Shown here: positions 8,671-18,340 of the stretch, piece by piece
How the letters are laid out: every line of letters begins with the position of its first letter
How positions within the stretch are numbered: position 1 is the first letter of the stretch
Assembly: GCF_013283665.1 (NCBI RefSeq)
Contig: NZ_JABEKU010000001.1
Location: 2,046,001-2,110,000 of the forward strand
Direction of reading: 5' to 3'
Length of the DNA stretch: 64,000 bases
Source of the DNA: Ensifer sesbaniae
GTDB taxonomy: Bacteria > Pseudomonadota > Alphaproteobacteria > Rhizobiales > Rhizobiaceae
The notes under the pieces: model-generated
Database searches by the model: none
Seen by the model: the letters and a program-made list of their open reading frames with translations, nothing else
What the model was told of the DNA's origin: nothing
Translations under genes and position numbers: made by a program

Positions 8671-9924
8671 ATGTCCGGTTTCAAGTCCGATTTCCTTCAC
8701 ACCCTCAGCGAGCGTGGCTTCATCCACCAGATCTCCGACGAGTCTGGCCTGGATGAACTGTTCCGGAAGGAAACCGTGACGGCCTATATCGGCTTCGACC
8801 CGACCGCACCGAGCCTTCACGCCGGCGGTCTCATCCAGATCATGATGCTGCACTGGATGCAGGCGACCGGCCATCGCCCGATCTCGCTGATGGGCGGCGG
8901 CACCGGCATGGTCGGCGACCCGTCCTTCAAGGACGAGGCGCGGCAACTGATGACGCCGGCGACGATTGAAGCCAACATCGCCAGCATCAAGACGGTCTTC
9001 TCCAACTACCTGACCTATGGCGAAGGCCCGAAGGACGCGTTGATGATCAACAATGCCGACTGGCTGCTCGGCATCAACTACCTCGAATTCCTGCGCGACG
9101 TCGGCCGCCACTTCTCGGTCAACCGCATGCTGTCCTTCGACAGCGTCAAGATGCGGCTCGATCGCGAACAGTCGCTGTCGTTCCTCGAGTTCAACTACAT
9201 GATCCTGCAGGCCTATGACTTCGTCGAGCTGTACAAGCGCACCGGCTGCCGCTTGCAGATGGGCGGCTCGGACCAGTGGGGCAACATCGTCAACGGCATC
9301 GACCTCGGCCACCGCATGGGCACTGAGCAGCTTTATGCGCTGACCTCGCCGCTGCTGACGACGTCGTCGGGCGCCAAGATGGGCAAATCGGTCAACGGCG
9401 CGATCTGGCTGAACCCGGATATGCTGTCGGCCTATGACTTCTGGCAGTACTGGCGCAACACCGAAGATGCCGACGTCACCCGCTTCCTGAAGCTCTACAC
9501 GACCCTGCCGATGGCAGAGATCGAGCGGCTTTCGAAGCTCGGCGGCGCGGAGATCAACGAGGTCAAGAAGATCCTGGCGACGGAAATCACCGCCATGCTG
9601 CACGGCCGCCCGGCCGCCGAGCAGGCGGCGGAGACCGCCCGCAAGACCTTCGAGGAAGGTGCGCTGGCCGAGAACCTGCCTTCGGTCGAGATCCCGACCG
9701 CTGAGCTGGAGGCGGGCCTGGGCCTGCTGACGCTGATCGTGCGCGCCGGCCTCGCTGCGTCCAATGGCGAGGCGCGTCGCCATGTGCAGGGCGGCGCCGT
9801 CAAGATCAACGACGAGGCTGTCAGCGATGAGCGCCGCGTGATCGGCACCGGCGACGTGACCGCCGACAATGTCGTCAAGCTGTCGCTCGGCAAGAAGAAG
9901 CACATCCTCGTGCGCCCGGCCTGA
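8671..9924 (+). CDS. tyrS: tyrosyl-tRNA synthetase
   Basis: 417 aa class I synthetase that charges tRNA-Tyr. The HIGH-type motif appears as HAGG (50-53) and the KMSKS-type as KMGKS (236-240); the anticodon-binding S4 domain occupies the last about 65 residues ([14 protein letters not shown] region). The family's GGSDQWGN motif is at 198-205. Length and architecture are those of the bacterial TyrS type. AAGAGAGA precedes the ATG. The gene is monocistronic here and ends at a terminator whose loop has taken in a RIME element. Identification is unambiguous. Confidence 0.98.
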   Translation: MSGFKSDFLHTLSERGFIHQISDESGLDELFRKETVTAYIGFDPTAPSLHAGGLIQIMMLHWMQATGHRPISLMGGGTGMVGDPSFKDEARQLMTPATIEANIASIKTVFSNYLTYGEGPKDALMINNADWLLGINYLEFLRDVGRHFSVNRMLSFDSVKMRLDREQSLSFLEFNYMILQAYDFVELYKRTGCRLQMGGSDQWGNIVNGIDLGHRMGTEQLYALTSPLLTTSSGAKMGKSVNGAIWLNPDMLSAYDFWQYWRNTEDADVTRFLKLYTTLPMAEIERLSKLGGAEINEVKKILATEITAMLHGRPAAEQAAETARKTFEEGALAENLPSVEIPTAELEAGLGLLTLIVRAGLAASNGEARRHVQGGAVKINDEAVSDERRVIGTGDVTADNVVKLSLGKKKHILVRPA

Positions 9925-9951
9925 GCCTACATTCTCAGCAATCGATTCAAG

Positions 9952-10078
9952 AGGCCGGCCCTACAGCGCCGCGCGTCTTTGTAAGACGCGCAAAGGTCGC
10001 TGTAGCACTTTGAAGTGCTGCATGTTTTGTCCTTAAATCGGCGACGATTTAAGGAACATGCAGTGCGCCGGCCTTTTT
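9952..10078 (+). terminator. tyrS terminator interrupted by a RIME in its loop
   Basis: AGGCCGGC (9952-9959) pairs with GCCGGCCT (10067-10074) followed by a T-run; the RIME at 9961-10063 occupies nearly the whole loop. Because the RIME folds on itself, the outer stem could still close. Confidence 0.55.
9961..10063 (+). repeat. RIME-type mosaic element, copy B
   Basis: 103 bp, the best-preserved copy in the window. Palindrome 1 joins CTACAGCG to CGCTGTAG with an inner GCGCGTCTT/AAGACGCGC stem. Palindrome 2 joins CTGCATGT to ACATGCAG with an inner TCCTTAAATC/GATTTAAGGA stem. It sits between convergent tyrS and the AsmA-like gene. Confidence 0.9.
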
Positions 10079-13000
10079 CATTGGAACTCGAAGATGCTGC
10101 GGAAGACGCCCGGCGCGATGATCGACAGGGGGTTGATCGTCAACTTCGGCTGATTGAAGGGACCGTTGAGCTTGAAGGTGATACCGAGCAGGCCACGGTC
10201 GCGGCCATTGCCGAGCAAAACGCCGATCAGCGGCAGTTCGCCGAAGATGCGGTTCAAGCCGTAGGCCGGCATGAAGGTGCCGGTCATGTCCATGATGCCG
10301 TTGGTGTCGCGCACCGTTCCCTGGAACGTCGCGCCGACGTCGGTACCGCGCAACACGCCGCCATCGACGCGGATCGCGCCGCGGTCGAGGGCGAGCTGGG
10401 CAAAGCCGCGCTCGAATCGCGCCGAACTCACGTCGATGTCGCGGCGAACGGCCTGGTTGAGGCTCCGCCCATCGGCGCCCGTCGGCGTCGACACCATCGA
10501 TTGCAGCCGTTGCTCGCCGACGAGCTGGAATTTGCGGATGTCGACGCTGCCGCGCCAGGAACGTCCCCCACGATCACGCAGTTTCAGATTGAGCAAGCCG
10601 CCGCGCATGTTCTGGTAGATGTCGGCGAAGCGCGCCAGCGCGCCGGCGTCGCCTGCAGTCAGCTCGAGCGTGTTGTCGGCGCCGGCCTTGGTGAGCCGGG
10701 CGACGAGCGCCTGGCCGCTACCGGTAACCGCCGAAAGGTTGACATCCTCGATCTGGCTGCCGCGCTCTGCGTAGACCAGGTTCACATTCGACAGCGCCTC
10801 GCCATTGAAGCCGGTGACGCGATCGAGCTGGGCCTTGATCGTGATGTCGTCGCCTCCGCCCCGGCTCTGGTCGCTTCCCGCCTTCATCTGCGCAAGAATC
10901 GGTCTGATGTCCGCCGCCGCGCCGCTGAGCGTCGCCGTATAGCCACCCTTGCGGCGGTCGACCGAGACCCTGAAATCGTCGCCCTGGGCCAGACGGACGT
11001 TGTCGAGGCGGGCGGAGACCAGTCCGCCGCCATCCACCTGCAGGCCACCCCGTGCCCCGAAGCCGTCTCCCGCGACGGCAAAATCGTCGATGACAACGGT
11101 CTCATCGGATTTGCTCGCCGTGAATCGTGCTTCCGCCGGGATCCCCGCTCCCTTGCTCCAGCCGATCCATGGCAGGGACAGAGCGGCCTTTGCGAGCCCG
11201 ATCTTCGCCTCTACACGATCCTGATCGCCAATCGTCACGTCGGCGCTGATCGGCCCGGACACGATCTTCGCCAGGCCCGGCGCCAGCTTCTGCCAGACAT
11301 CTTGGTCCAGGATGCCCGAAATCTGACGCGAGCGTTTGACCTTCGAATCGCTGTCGACCGGCTCCGTCAAGGCGATGCTGACCTTCGCACCCTCCAGGCG
11401 CGCGTCGGCATCGAGCACGGCCTGCTGGTTATCGACCCGGAACGTCCCGACGAGGTCGGAAACGGGCCGGCCGTAGAACGCCCTGTTGACGCTGACCTTG
11501 TCCAATTGCATCTCCACCTGCCACAGCGGCTTGGGCGGATGCTGGTCCGAGATCAGGCCGAAGCGCGCGCCGACAAGGGCGGTGAGAGGACCGCTGAAGT
11601 CCTCGGGCAGCAACGATGTCTTTTGCAATGCCTGGATCGGCTTGTAGGTGACGAGCTCGGCGATCGCATCCGCGGCACCTCCAACCTCGATCTTCATCTC
11701 CGCCATCAGCGGCTTCGTGTATACGTCGGGAAGGATGAAGTCGCCGCCGTTGAGCGCCACGGACCGTCCCGACGGGAAATAGGCGGTGCCCTTCCCCACT
11801 TGAACCGTCATGCGCTGGCCGCTCAGCTTGAACTTGCCGGAAGTGTCGCGCAGCGGCGGTATCTCGCCGGTTATGTTGATACGGGTGTCGTCGATGTCGA
11901 AGTTGATGTTGAGCTCCTGCTCGTTGAGCTTCAACTCCCCTTCGTTATTGGCAATCCGTCCTTCGGCAACCGACACTTCGATGCGCGCATTGGTGACGAT
12001 ACCGCCGAAGAGGTTGCCGATCGCCCAGCGGCGAGCGCCCTTCGCGATCCACCACGGCCACAATTGCTTGACCGCCGTCGCCTCCATGCGATCGCTGACG
12101 GCGGCAAAGCTGACCCGCGGCGAGGTCTTGCCGAAAGCGACCGAAAGCGAACCGTACATCGAGCCGAGCGGGCTCGACACCGCGAGCTGGTCGAAGATCA
12201 GCCGGTGGCTGTCCGAAGTGAACCGGCCGCTTGCCTTGGCATCGAAGATCAGCGGCTGCTCGGCGACATCTTCCGGAGCCGTGCTGGCGTTCTTTAGAAG
12301 CAGATCGATAGCGAAGCCCTTGTCCGTGCCGCCGGCAAGTTTGTCGAGGTCGATGACGGCGCCGGTAAACGGAAAGGTCGAACGACCGATCTTGACCACC
12401 GACGGCAGGATCTCGACCGAGGCGCGCTCGAAATCATAGGCGATGTCCATTTGCGACGGATTGAGTGTCGAGACGAGGCCGCCAGCGTGGAATGCACCCT
12501 TGGAGGTACGCACCGCTACGCGCAGATCCGGCTTCGCCTCCCCGGCTGCCCGTGTCGCCTTCAGCGTCAGTCCTGCGGCTGCGTCGATGCCAAAGGCCTG
12601 CTCCGCACCCGACTTGCCGTGATAGAAGAACGGCGCGAGCGGCAGGTTGGTGATCGCCGCCTCGAAGCCCGTCACGTGCCCACTTTGGCCAAGCGCATCG
12701 GCTTTGATATCGACCGTGACGCCATCGACGATGGCGCTGCCCTGCACGCTCATGGAGCCGCTTGCGTCACGGTTGAATTCGAGCGCGGAGGCGACGACCG
12801 GAACGACGCGATTGCGCGCGCCGACGACGGAGAAGCTGAAGTCGGAGAGCGTTACGGTCTGGCTGCCTCTCCCGGCCGCCATCCGCGACATGCGGTCGAC
12901 ATGGGAAAACAGGGCCTCGAGAGCATCACCGACATCGGCGATGCGGATCTTGGTGAGATCGAGCGGCTCGCCGCGTGGAAGCAGGCCGGTATCGAAATCG

Positions 13001-13470
13001 CCACCTTCCGCTTCCAGGCGGGAAACGGCGATATGGCCCGTCATCAGTGACAGCGGGTCGAGTGCGATCGAGATCGAACGAAGCTTTGCGACGGGTTGGC
13101 CGGTTGCCGTTTCGCTGAGAGCTACCTCCCGCGCCTTGAGCGCAATCGCGCCGCTTGCCGTCATGCGCACCACCGTGCTGCCGACGTCGGCGCGGTAGGC
13201 GCTCCCGAGCGCGGCATTGAGGGCGGTCCGGGCACGCGCGTTCAGCGTGCTGTCCATCATACCGCTTTCGATCACGGTTACGAGGATCGCGCCCAGGATG
13301 AAGGCAAGCAGCGATATCGACAGGACAATCTTGGCGCAGAGACGCAAGGGAGAGCTCTTGCGCGGTGCGTGCACGATAATGGGATCGAGAGCCTGCGCCG
13401 AGGGCAACGCATGCAGCGCGACGATGTCTTTCTTGCGAAAGCCGACTTTTTCGCCGCGGATCTCACTCAT
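10078..13470 (-). CDS. AsmA-like / DUF3971 inner-membrane-anchored envelope protein
   Basis: 1130 aa. One membrane anchor near residues 44-68 follows a short cytoplasmic tail, and about 1060 residues lie on the periplasmic side. They are rich in alternating beta-strand patterns with an AsmA-type C-terminal domain ending in FKLNGPFNQPKLTINP and ELPLIG-type segments. This is the layout of the YhdP/AsmA/TamB-like bridge proteins, which in Enterobacteria move phospholipid between membranes. That role is inferred from the family. GGAGGA lies about 12 nt before the ATG. It is transcribed alone and ends against the tyrS terminator. Confidence 0.85.
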   Translation of the reverse strand: MSEIRGEKVGFRKKDIVALHALPSAQALDPIIVHAPRKSSPLRLCAKIVLSISLLAFILGAILVTVIESGMMDSTLNARARTALNAALGSAYRADVGSTVVRMTASGAIALKAREVALSETATGQPVAKLRSISIALDPLSLMTGHIAVSRLEAEGGDFDTGLLPRGEPLDLTKIRIADVGDALEALFSHVDRMSRMAAGRGSQTVTLSDFSFSVVGARNRVVPVVASALEFNRDASGSMSVQGSAIVDGVTVDIKADALGQSGHVTGFEAAITNLPLAPFFYHGKSGAEQAFGIDAAAGLTLKATRAAGEAKPDLRVAVRTSKGAFHAGGLVSTLNPSQMDIAYDFERASVEILPSVVKIGRSTFPFTGAVIDLDKLAGGTDKGFAIDLLLKNASTAPEDVAEQPLIFDAKASGRFTSDSHRLIFDQLAVSSPLGSMYGSLSVAFGKTSPRVSFAAVSDRMEATAVKQLWPWWIAKGARRWAIGNLFGGIVTNARIEVSVAEGRIANNEGELKLNEQELNINFDIDDTRINITGEIPPLRDTSGKFKLSGQRMTVQVGKGTAYFPSGRSVALNGGDFILPDVYTKPLMAEMKIEVGGAADAIAELVTYKPIQALQKTSLLPEDFSGPLTALVGARFGLISDQHPPKPLWQVEMQLDKVSVNRAFYGRPVSDLVGTFRVDNQQAVLDADARLEGAKVSIALTEPVDSDSKVKRSRQISGILDQDVWQKLAPGLAKIVSGPISADVTIGDQDRVEAKIGLAKAALSLPWIGWSKGAGIPAEARFTASKSDETVVIDDFAVAGDGFGARGGLQVDGGGLVSARLDNVRLAQGDDFRVSVDRRKGGYTATLSGAAADIRPILAQMKAGSDQSRGGGDDITIKAQLDRVTGFNGEALSNVNLVYAERGSQIEDVNLSAVTGSGQALVARLTKAGADNTLELTAGDAGALARFADIYQNMRGGLLNLKLRDRGGRSWRGSVDIRKFQLVGEQRLQSMVSTPTGADGRSLNQAVRRDIDVSSARFERGFAQLALDRGAIRVDGGVLRGTDVGATFQGTVRDTNGIMDMTGTFMPAYGLNRIFGELPLIGVLLGNGRDRGLLGITFKLNGPFNQPKLTINPLSIIAPGVFRSIFEFQ

Positions 13471-13735
13471 CAGCGCGGACGTCCTCCGTTCGATACGAGC
13501 TTGTTCGCCGTCCCCTTTTGCTGATGCTTTGGGACGGCCGTTTCTCGCTTCTTGTAGACCACATATCGTCGTACCGAGTCACCAAGCGACCCGGGAGTTG
13601 CTGTGGAAAGCCACCACCTGCAACGGGAATTGCGCGTGCGGGCGACAGCAATGTTTCGTAGCGGCCTGTGCCGTCCGAAAGCTGTCGAATCTAGCACAAA
13701 TGCGCTGGACGGCAGTCGACGATTTTCGATATGCC
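13471..13735. other. gene-free stretch upstream of the AsmA-like gene
   Basis: Together with the following RIME and spacer this makes a 412-nt gap between the divergent AsmA-like gene and bcp. Short frames exist on both strands but have no ribosome site, no recognisable product and no codon bias like the neighbours. Presumably it holds the two promoters; no clear CTTGAC-type pair was found. Confidence 0.5.
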
Positions 13736-13837
13736 CTTAAGCGCCGCAAGTCTTTGCGAGACGTGTAAAGCTCGCTGCAGCGCTTGAGTTACCGCATGTT
13801 TTGCCCATCGATCGGCGACGGCCAGGTCAGCATGCAG
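13736..13837 (+). repeat. RIME-type mosaic element, copy C (degenerate)
   Basis: Aligns end to end with copy B but with several changes in the arms: it starts CTTAAGCGCC instead of CTACAGCGCC, and the second palindrome has lost the TTAAATC arm. It ends 45 nt before the bcp start codon. Confidence 0.75.
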
Positions 13838-13882
13838 TAGCGTCCGATTGTCTGCAAAACTTGGCAGAAGGAAGGTTTAATC

Positions 13883-14362
13883 ATGGCAAGACCCGCTCCC
13901 GGAGATGTCGCTCCCGACTTCACGTTGCCGCGTGATGGCGGCGGTACGATCTCGCTTTCGGCCTTTCGCGGTCGCCCCGTGGTGCTCTTCTTCTATCCGA
14001 AGGACGACACCCAGGCTTGCACGTTGGAAGCGATCTCGTTTTCCGAGCTTGCCGACGAATTTGCCGCGGCCGGCATCACGCTGATCGGGCTCTCGCCTGA
14101 TTCGGTGAAGAAGCACGATCGCTTCGCCAAGAAGCACAACCTCACGGTGACGCTCGCCGCCGACGAGGAAAAGGCGGTCGTGAACGCCTACGGCGTCTGG
14201 GTCGAGAAGATGATGTACGGCAGGAAATACATGGGCGTCGAACGCAGCACTTTCCTGATCGGCGCCGACGGCGTTGTCGTCAGGGTATGGGAAAAGGTGA
14301 AGGTCGATGGCCATGCCCAGGAGGTCCTGGCCGCGGCACAGGCCCTCTGCGGAAAGCCATGA
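13883..14362 (+). CDS. bcp: Bcp/PrxQ-type peroxiredoxin
   Basis: 159 aa thiol peroxidase of the bacterioferritin-comigratory protein group, reducing peroxides with thioredoxin. The peroxidatic cysteine is Cys46 in DTQACTLEAISF, preceded by the FFYPKDDT strand typical of the family. The second cysteine five residues later, found in E. coli Bcp, is absent; the only other cysteine is Cys156 at the C-terminus, so this may act as a 1-Cys enzyme or use Cys156. GAAGG lies upstream of the ATG. It overlaps the next gene by 4 nt (ATGA), so the two are translationally coupled. Confidence 0.95.
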   Translation: MARPAPGDVAPDFTLPRDGGGTISLSAFRGRPVVLFFYPKDDTQACTLEAISFSELADEFAAAGITLIGLSPDSVKKHDRFAKKHNLTVTLAADEEKAVVNAYGVWVEKMMYGRKYMGVERSTFLIGADGVVVRVWEKVKVDGHAQEVLAAAQALCGKP

Positions 14363-15186
14363 CCGAATTGCCCGCGTTTCACAGCCTGCGAGGCGGTGCC
14401 GTCGAAGCGATTCGCGCGGCGGACCTCGAGGTCAAGACGGCGCTCGCGCAGGAGGCGGCCAGGCGCTGGCAGCGCCGCACCCTGTCGCTGCGCTCGCCGC
14501 TCGACCGACCCGTGCCGGTTCGCCCCGGGCGGCCCGACAAGCCGGTGCTGACCCCGCCGACGCAGGTGAAAAGGCGATCGCTCGGCTCCCTCAAGGGGCG
14601 CATCGCCTTGCTGCACTCGATCGCCCATATCGAGTTGAACGCCGTCGACCTTGCCCTCGATATCGTTGCCCGCTTTGCCACGGAGCCGGTGCCCAATTCC
14701 TTCTTCGACGGCTGGATGCGTGTGGCCTTCGAAGAGGCCAAGCACTTCCGGCTGGTCCGCCAGCGACTGAACGATCTCGGTGCGGACTATGGCGACCTGC
14801 CTGCCCATGACGGGCTCTGGCAGGCGGCGCACGATACCCGCAATGACCTCACGGCGCGCCTTGCCGTGGTGCCGCTCATTCTCGAAGCGCGCGGTCTCGA
14901 CGTGACGCCGGCGCTGCAGGCGAAGATGCGCGAAACCGGCGACTTCGAGAGTGCCGCGGTGCTCGATGTTATCTATGAGGACGAAAAGGGCCACGTCGCC
15001 GTCGGCGCCAAATGGTTCCGGTTTCTCTGCGCCCGAGAGAAGAAGGACCCGGCGGCGACTTTCCAGGCGCTGGTGCGCGCCAATTTCCGTGGACCACTGA
15101 AGGCGCCGTTCAACGACATTGCCCGCGCCGAGGCCGGACTGACGCCGTCCTTCTATCGCTCGATGACCGCCTCGACCAACCGATAG
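14359..15186 (+). CDS. DUF455 ferritin-like diiron protein
   Basis: 275 aa. Predicted four-helix ferritin-like fold with carboxylate/histidine pairs at Glu92 (HIEL), Glu126 with His129 (FEEAKHF), Glu176 and Glu207 with His212 (YEDEKGH), the pattern for a non-heme diiron centre. Members are widespread in Proteobacteria and their reaction is not established. The start is the ATG overlapping the bcp stop codon. An upstream in-frame ATG inside bcp would give 24 unrelated residues. Coupling with a peroxidase suggests a role in iron or peroxide handling, which is inference only. Confidence 0.85.
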   Translation: MTELPAFHSLRGGAVEAIRAADLEVKTALAQEAARRWQRRTLSLRSPLDRPVPVRPGRPDKPVLTPPTQVKRRSLGSLKGRIALLHSIAHIELNAVDLALDIVARFATEPVPNSFFDGWMRVAFEEAKHFRLVRQRLNDLGADYGDLPAHDGLWQAAHDTRNDLTARLAVVPLILEARGLDVTPALQAKMRETGDFESAAVLDVIYEDEKGHVAVGAKWFRFLCAREKKDPAATFQALVRANFRGPLKAPFNDIARAEAGLTPSFYRSMTASTNR

Positions 15187-15288
15187 CCGCATCGCGCACC
15201 GCACTCAGCCTAACCAATTGTTAACCCTAACGAAGTGTAATGATCCGCAGGTGATGCGAGGCAACGCGCACATGGCGGGAGAGAACGG

Positions 15289-16623
15289 GTGTCTGGACGT
15301 TCGGCAAATCGTGCCTTCGGAAAACGTAAGGAACATCACGTTCTGATATTGGCCAGTGGCGACAAGGTCCGCCATATGACGGTTCGCCCCTGGATGGCGG
15401 CAATAGCCCTATCCTTCGCCGGCGTCTGCAGCATCGGCTATCTCGCGGCGACATCCTACCTCGTCCTGCGCGACGATCTCATTGGCGGCACGATTGCGCG
15501 CCAGGCGCGGATGCAGCACGAATACGAGGATCGAATCACGGCGCTTAGGGCGCAGGTCGATCGCGTTACCAGCCGTCAGTTGCTCGACCAGCAAGTGGTC
15601 GAGGAGAAAGTCGAGAAGCTGCTTCGCCAGCAGATGGCATTAACCTCGCGCAACGGAAAGTTCGGCGCTCTGGTCGAAAGGGCCGAAAATTCCGGCCTGA
15701 CGACGGAAAGCAGCGAGACCCCGGAGATCGAACCTCTCGCCTATGAGAAACGAGCCGACGCGAACACCGGCGGCGTGAAGGCGATCGAGAAGCTGATGGG
15801 GCTGAACAGCGCCTCCTTGTCAGCTGCCGCTCGGGCCACCCCCCTCGCCTATGCCGCACCCGACGCCGGCGAATCGACCTCCGACCGCGCCGACCGGATC
15901 TTCTCGAAGGTGACGCTCTCGTTGAAGGACGTCGAGCTGGAGCAAATGGCGCGACTGAAACAACTGACGGATGGCGCAGCAAGGACGTCGGACGCGATTC
16001 GCTCGATCATCGGGAGGGTCGGCGTCGACCTGCCCGTCAGCGACGTTGCCGAAATGGTCCCGGCTGCCACGCCTTCGGGCTCTTCCGAGACCGCCATTGG
16101 CGGCCCCTTCGTCGAACCGGCAGCCGATGACGAATTCGGCCGTTCCCTGGCTGCCCTCGATACCGCGCTTCTGGAACTGGAGCGGACGCGGGCGCAGGTC
16201 CGCGCTCTGCCCTTCGGCAACCCTTCGCCGGCGAGCGACATCACCAGCGACTTCGGCAACCGTCTCGATCCGTTCCTCGGTCGCCTGGCGCTCCATGCCG
16301 GCATCGACTTCCGCGCGACCGTCGGCACGCGCATCCGCGCGACCGCGCCCGGCACCGTGACGAATGCCGGCTTGACCGGTGGTTATGGAAACATGGTCGA
16401 GATCGACCACGGCAACGGTGTGTCGAGCCGCTATGCCCACCTCTCCACGGTCCTGGTGAAGGTCGGCGACCAGGTGACGGAAGGCGAGGTCATTGCCAAG
16501 TCCGGCAATACGGGTCGCTCCACCGGTCCGCACCTGCACTATGAAATCCGCCTGAATGGCGAGGCGGTGGATCCCACGCGGTTTCTCGACGCCAGCCGGA
16601 AGCTCGCCTCCTACATGAACTGA
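15289..16623 (+). CDS. M23 (LytM-type) peptidoglycan peptidase, membrane-anchored
   Basis: 444 aa from a GTG start with GGGAGAG upstream. A single N-terminal membrane helix (about 34-56) is followed by a coiled coil (about 65-120), a low-complexity linker and a C-terminal zinc peptidase domain. The zinc ligands are visible as His336 and Asp340 in HAGIDF and His417 in HLHYE, so the enzyme is probably active, cutting peptide cross-links of the cell wall or serving as a division regulator. The next in-frame ATG would be 29 codons in and would leave only a few residues before the helix. Confidence 0.9.
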   Translation: MSGRSANRAFGKRKEHHVLILASGDKVRHMTVRPWMAAIALSFAGVCSIGYLAATSYLVLRDDLIGGTIARQARMQHEYEDRITALRAQVDRVTSRQLLDQQVVEEKVEKLLRQQMALTSRNGKFGALVERAENSGLTTESSETPEIEPLAYEKRADANTGGVKAIEKLMGLNSASLSAAARATPLAYAAPDAGESTSDRADRIFSKVTLSLKDVELEQMARLKQLTDGAARTSDAIRSIIGRVGVDLPVSDVAEMVPAATPSGSSETAIGGPFVEPAADDEFGRSLAALDTALLELERTRAQVRALPFGNPSPASDITSDFGNRLDPFLGRLALHAGIDFRATVGTRIRATAPGTVTNAGLTGGYGNMVEIDHGNGVSSRYAHLSTVLVKVGDQVTEGEVIAKSGNTGRSTGPHLHYEIRLNGEAVDPTRFLDASRKLASYMN

Positions 16624-16719
16624 CCGCTCGTTCGGCTGTGCGCGGGTCTTGCGCGGCTTGACAAGAAATGCGACAGATTCGCCACTATTTACCTTTTGCT
16701 GCTTCAACGTGCTGGATTT

Positions 16720-16748
16720 CTTGACTTTCAGCGACGTTCAGCTTAAGA
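16720..16748 (+). promoter_or_regulatory. candidate promoter of the DEAD-box helicase gene
   Basis: A perfect rhizobial -35 CTTGAC (16720-16725), a 17-nt spacer and a weak -10 TTAAGA (16743-16748), about 75 nt before the start codon. The poor -10 lowers confidence. Confidence 0.4.
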
Positions 16749-16823
16749 GCGCGGCCACGTGCTCGTGCGTTTTCCATCGATCGATCAGTGTTCTATTGAA
16801 CCGGAACGGAAACAGATTTCCCT

Positions 16824-18332
16824 TTGACCAATTTTGCTGACCTTGGCCTGAGCCAAAAAGTTCTCTCCGCTGTCACCGATGCGGGCTACACAACCCCGAC
16901 CCCGATCCAGGCTGGCGCCATCCCGCCGGCCCTGCAGCGTCGTGACATTCTGGGCATCGCCCAGACGGGTACGGGCAAGACGGCTTCGTTCGTGCTGCCG
17001 ATGCTGACGCTGCTCGAAAAGGGCCGCGCTCGCGCCCGCATGCCGCGCACGCTCATCCTGGAGCCGACGCGCGAGCTCGCCGCCCAGGTCGCAGAGAACT
17101 TCGACAAGTACGGCAAGAACCACAAGCTCAACATCGCGCTTCTGATCGGCGGCGTTTCGTTCGACGAGCAGGATCGCAAGCTCGAGCGCGGCGCCGACGT
17201 GCTGATCTGCACGCCCGGCCGTCTGCTCGATCATTTCGAACGCGGCAAGCTCCTGATGACCGGCGTCGAAATCCTGGTCATCGACGAAGCCGACCGCATG
17301 CTCGACATGGGCTTCATTCCCGATATCGAGCGCATCGCCAAGCTTATTCCGTTCACGCGCCAGACGCTGTTCTTCTCGGCGACGATGCCGCCGGAAATCC
17401 AGAAGCTCGCCGACCGCTTCCTGCAGAACCCGGAACGCATCGAAGTCGCCCGCCCGTCTTCGACGGCGCAGACGGTGACGCAGCGCTTCGTGGCGGCGCA
17501 CGCCAAAGACTATGAGAAGCGTGCGGTGCTGCGCGATCTGATTCGCGCCCAGGACGAACTGAAGAACGCGATCATCTTCTGCAACCGCAAGAAGGATGTC
17601 GCCGACCTCTTCCGTTCGCTCGACCGCCACGGCTTCTCCGTGGGCGCGCTGCACGGCGACATGGACCAGCGTTCGCGCATGACGATGCTCGCGAACTTCA
17701 AGGACGGCAACATCAAGCTGTTGGTCGCCTCCGACGTCGCAGCCCGCGGTCTCGATATCCCCGATGTCAGTCACGTCTTCAATTTCGACGTTCCGATCCA
17801 TGCGGAAGACTATGTTCACCGCATCGGCCGCACCGGCCGTGCCGGTCGTTCGGGCGCCTCCTTCACGCTGGTGACGAAGCGCGACACGAAGTTCTCCGAC
17901 GCCATCGAGAAGCTGATCGGCCAGAAGGTCGAATGGCTGAACGGCGACCTTTCCAATCTGCCCGAGCCGATGGAAAGCCACGACACCGGCCGGCGTGATC
18001 GCGGCCGCGATGGTCGCAGGGACCGGAAAAAAGATGGGGATCGCGGCTCGAAGGGCCGTCCCGATCATAAATCCGATACCGTGCGTGCCGATAGTGAGGC
18101 CGAAATTGAAACAGTCGCGGAAAGGGCGGAATCGGTGAAACCGGCACGCAGCACAGAAAACAAGCAGGGACAGAACAACCGCGCCGATCGTCCGGTGCGC
18201 GCATCGAACCCTGCCAATGATGACAATCGCGACCGCCGCAACCGTCACCGCCGCGACTATGACGACGGCCCGACTCCGGTCGGATTCGGCGACGAAATCC
18301 CCGCCTTCATGCTGATTGCCGGCAAGGCCTGA
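16824..18332 (+). CDS. DEAD-box ATP-dependent RNA helicase
   Basis: 502 aa, RhlE-like. The full helicase core is present: Q motif PTPIQ (25-29), Walker A AQTGTGKT (46-53), DEAD (154-157), SAT (185-187) and the HRIGRTGRAGR motif near 330. The tail from about 385 is a charged, Arg/Asp-rich low-complexity extension typical of RNA-contacting helicase tails in rhizobia. Likely work is rRNA assembly or mRNA unwinding, often cold-induced. Translation starts at TTG (TTGACCAATTTT); there is no ATG before motif Q, and the N-terminus MTNFADLGL fits the family. A NUDIX gene follows 8 nt later. Confidence 0.95.
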   Translation: MTNFADLGLSQKVLSAVTDAGYTTPTPIQAGAIPPALQRRDILGIAQTGTGKTASFVLPMLTLLEKGRARARMPRTLILEPTRELAAQVAENFDKYGKNHKLNIALLIGGVSFDEQDRKLERGADVLICTPGRLLDHFERGKLLMTGVEILVIDEADRMLDMGFIPDIERIAKLIPFTRQTLFFSATMPPEIQKLADRFLQNPERIEVARPSSTAQTVTQRFVAAHAKDYEKRAVLRDLIRAQDELKNAIIFCNRKKDVADLFRSLDRHGFSVGALHGDMDQRSRMTMLANFKDGNIKLLVASDVAARGLDIPDVSHVFNFDVPIHAEDYVHRIGRTGRAGRSGASFTLVTKRDTKFSDAIEKLIGQKVEWLNGDLSNLPEPMESHDTGRRDRGRDGRRDRKKDGDRGSKGRPDHKSDTVRADSEAEIETVAERAESVKPARSTENKQGQNNRADRPVRASNPANDDNRDRRNRHRRDYDDGPTPVGFGDEIPAFMLIAGKA

Positions 18333-18340
18333 TTGATCCC

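Noticed and set aside
10015-12297. Long open frame antisense to the AsmA-like gene
   Set aside because: The long frame arises from the biased codon use of the opposite gene; it has no domain, no start context and crosses the RIME.
15200-15240. CtrA-like TTAAC half-sites upstream of the M23 peptidase gene
   Set aside because: The paired TTAA-N7-TTAA arrangement is not met; only isolated half-sites are seen.
16656-16700. Second CTTGAC as a promoter for the helicase gene
   Set aside because: The nearest -10-like CTATTT is 22 nt away, too far for sigma70.
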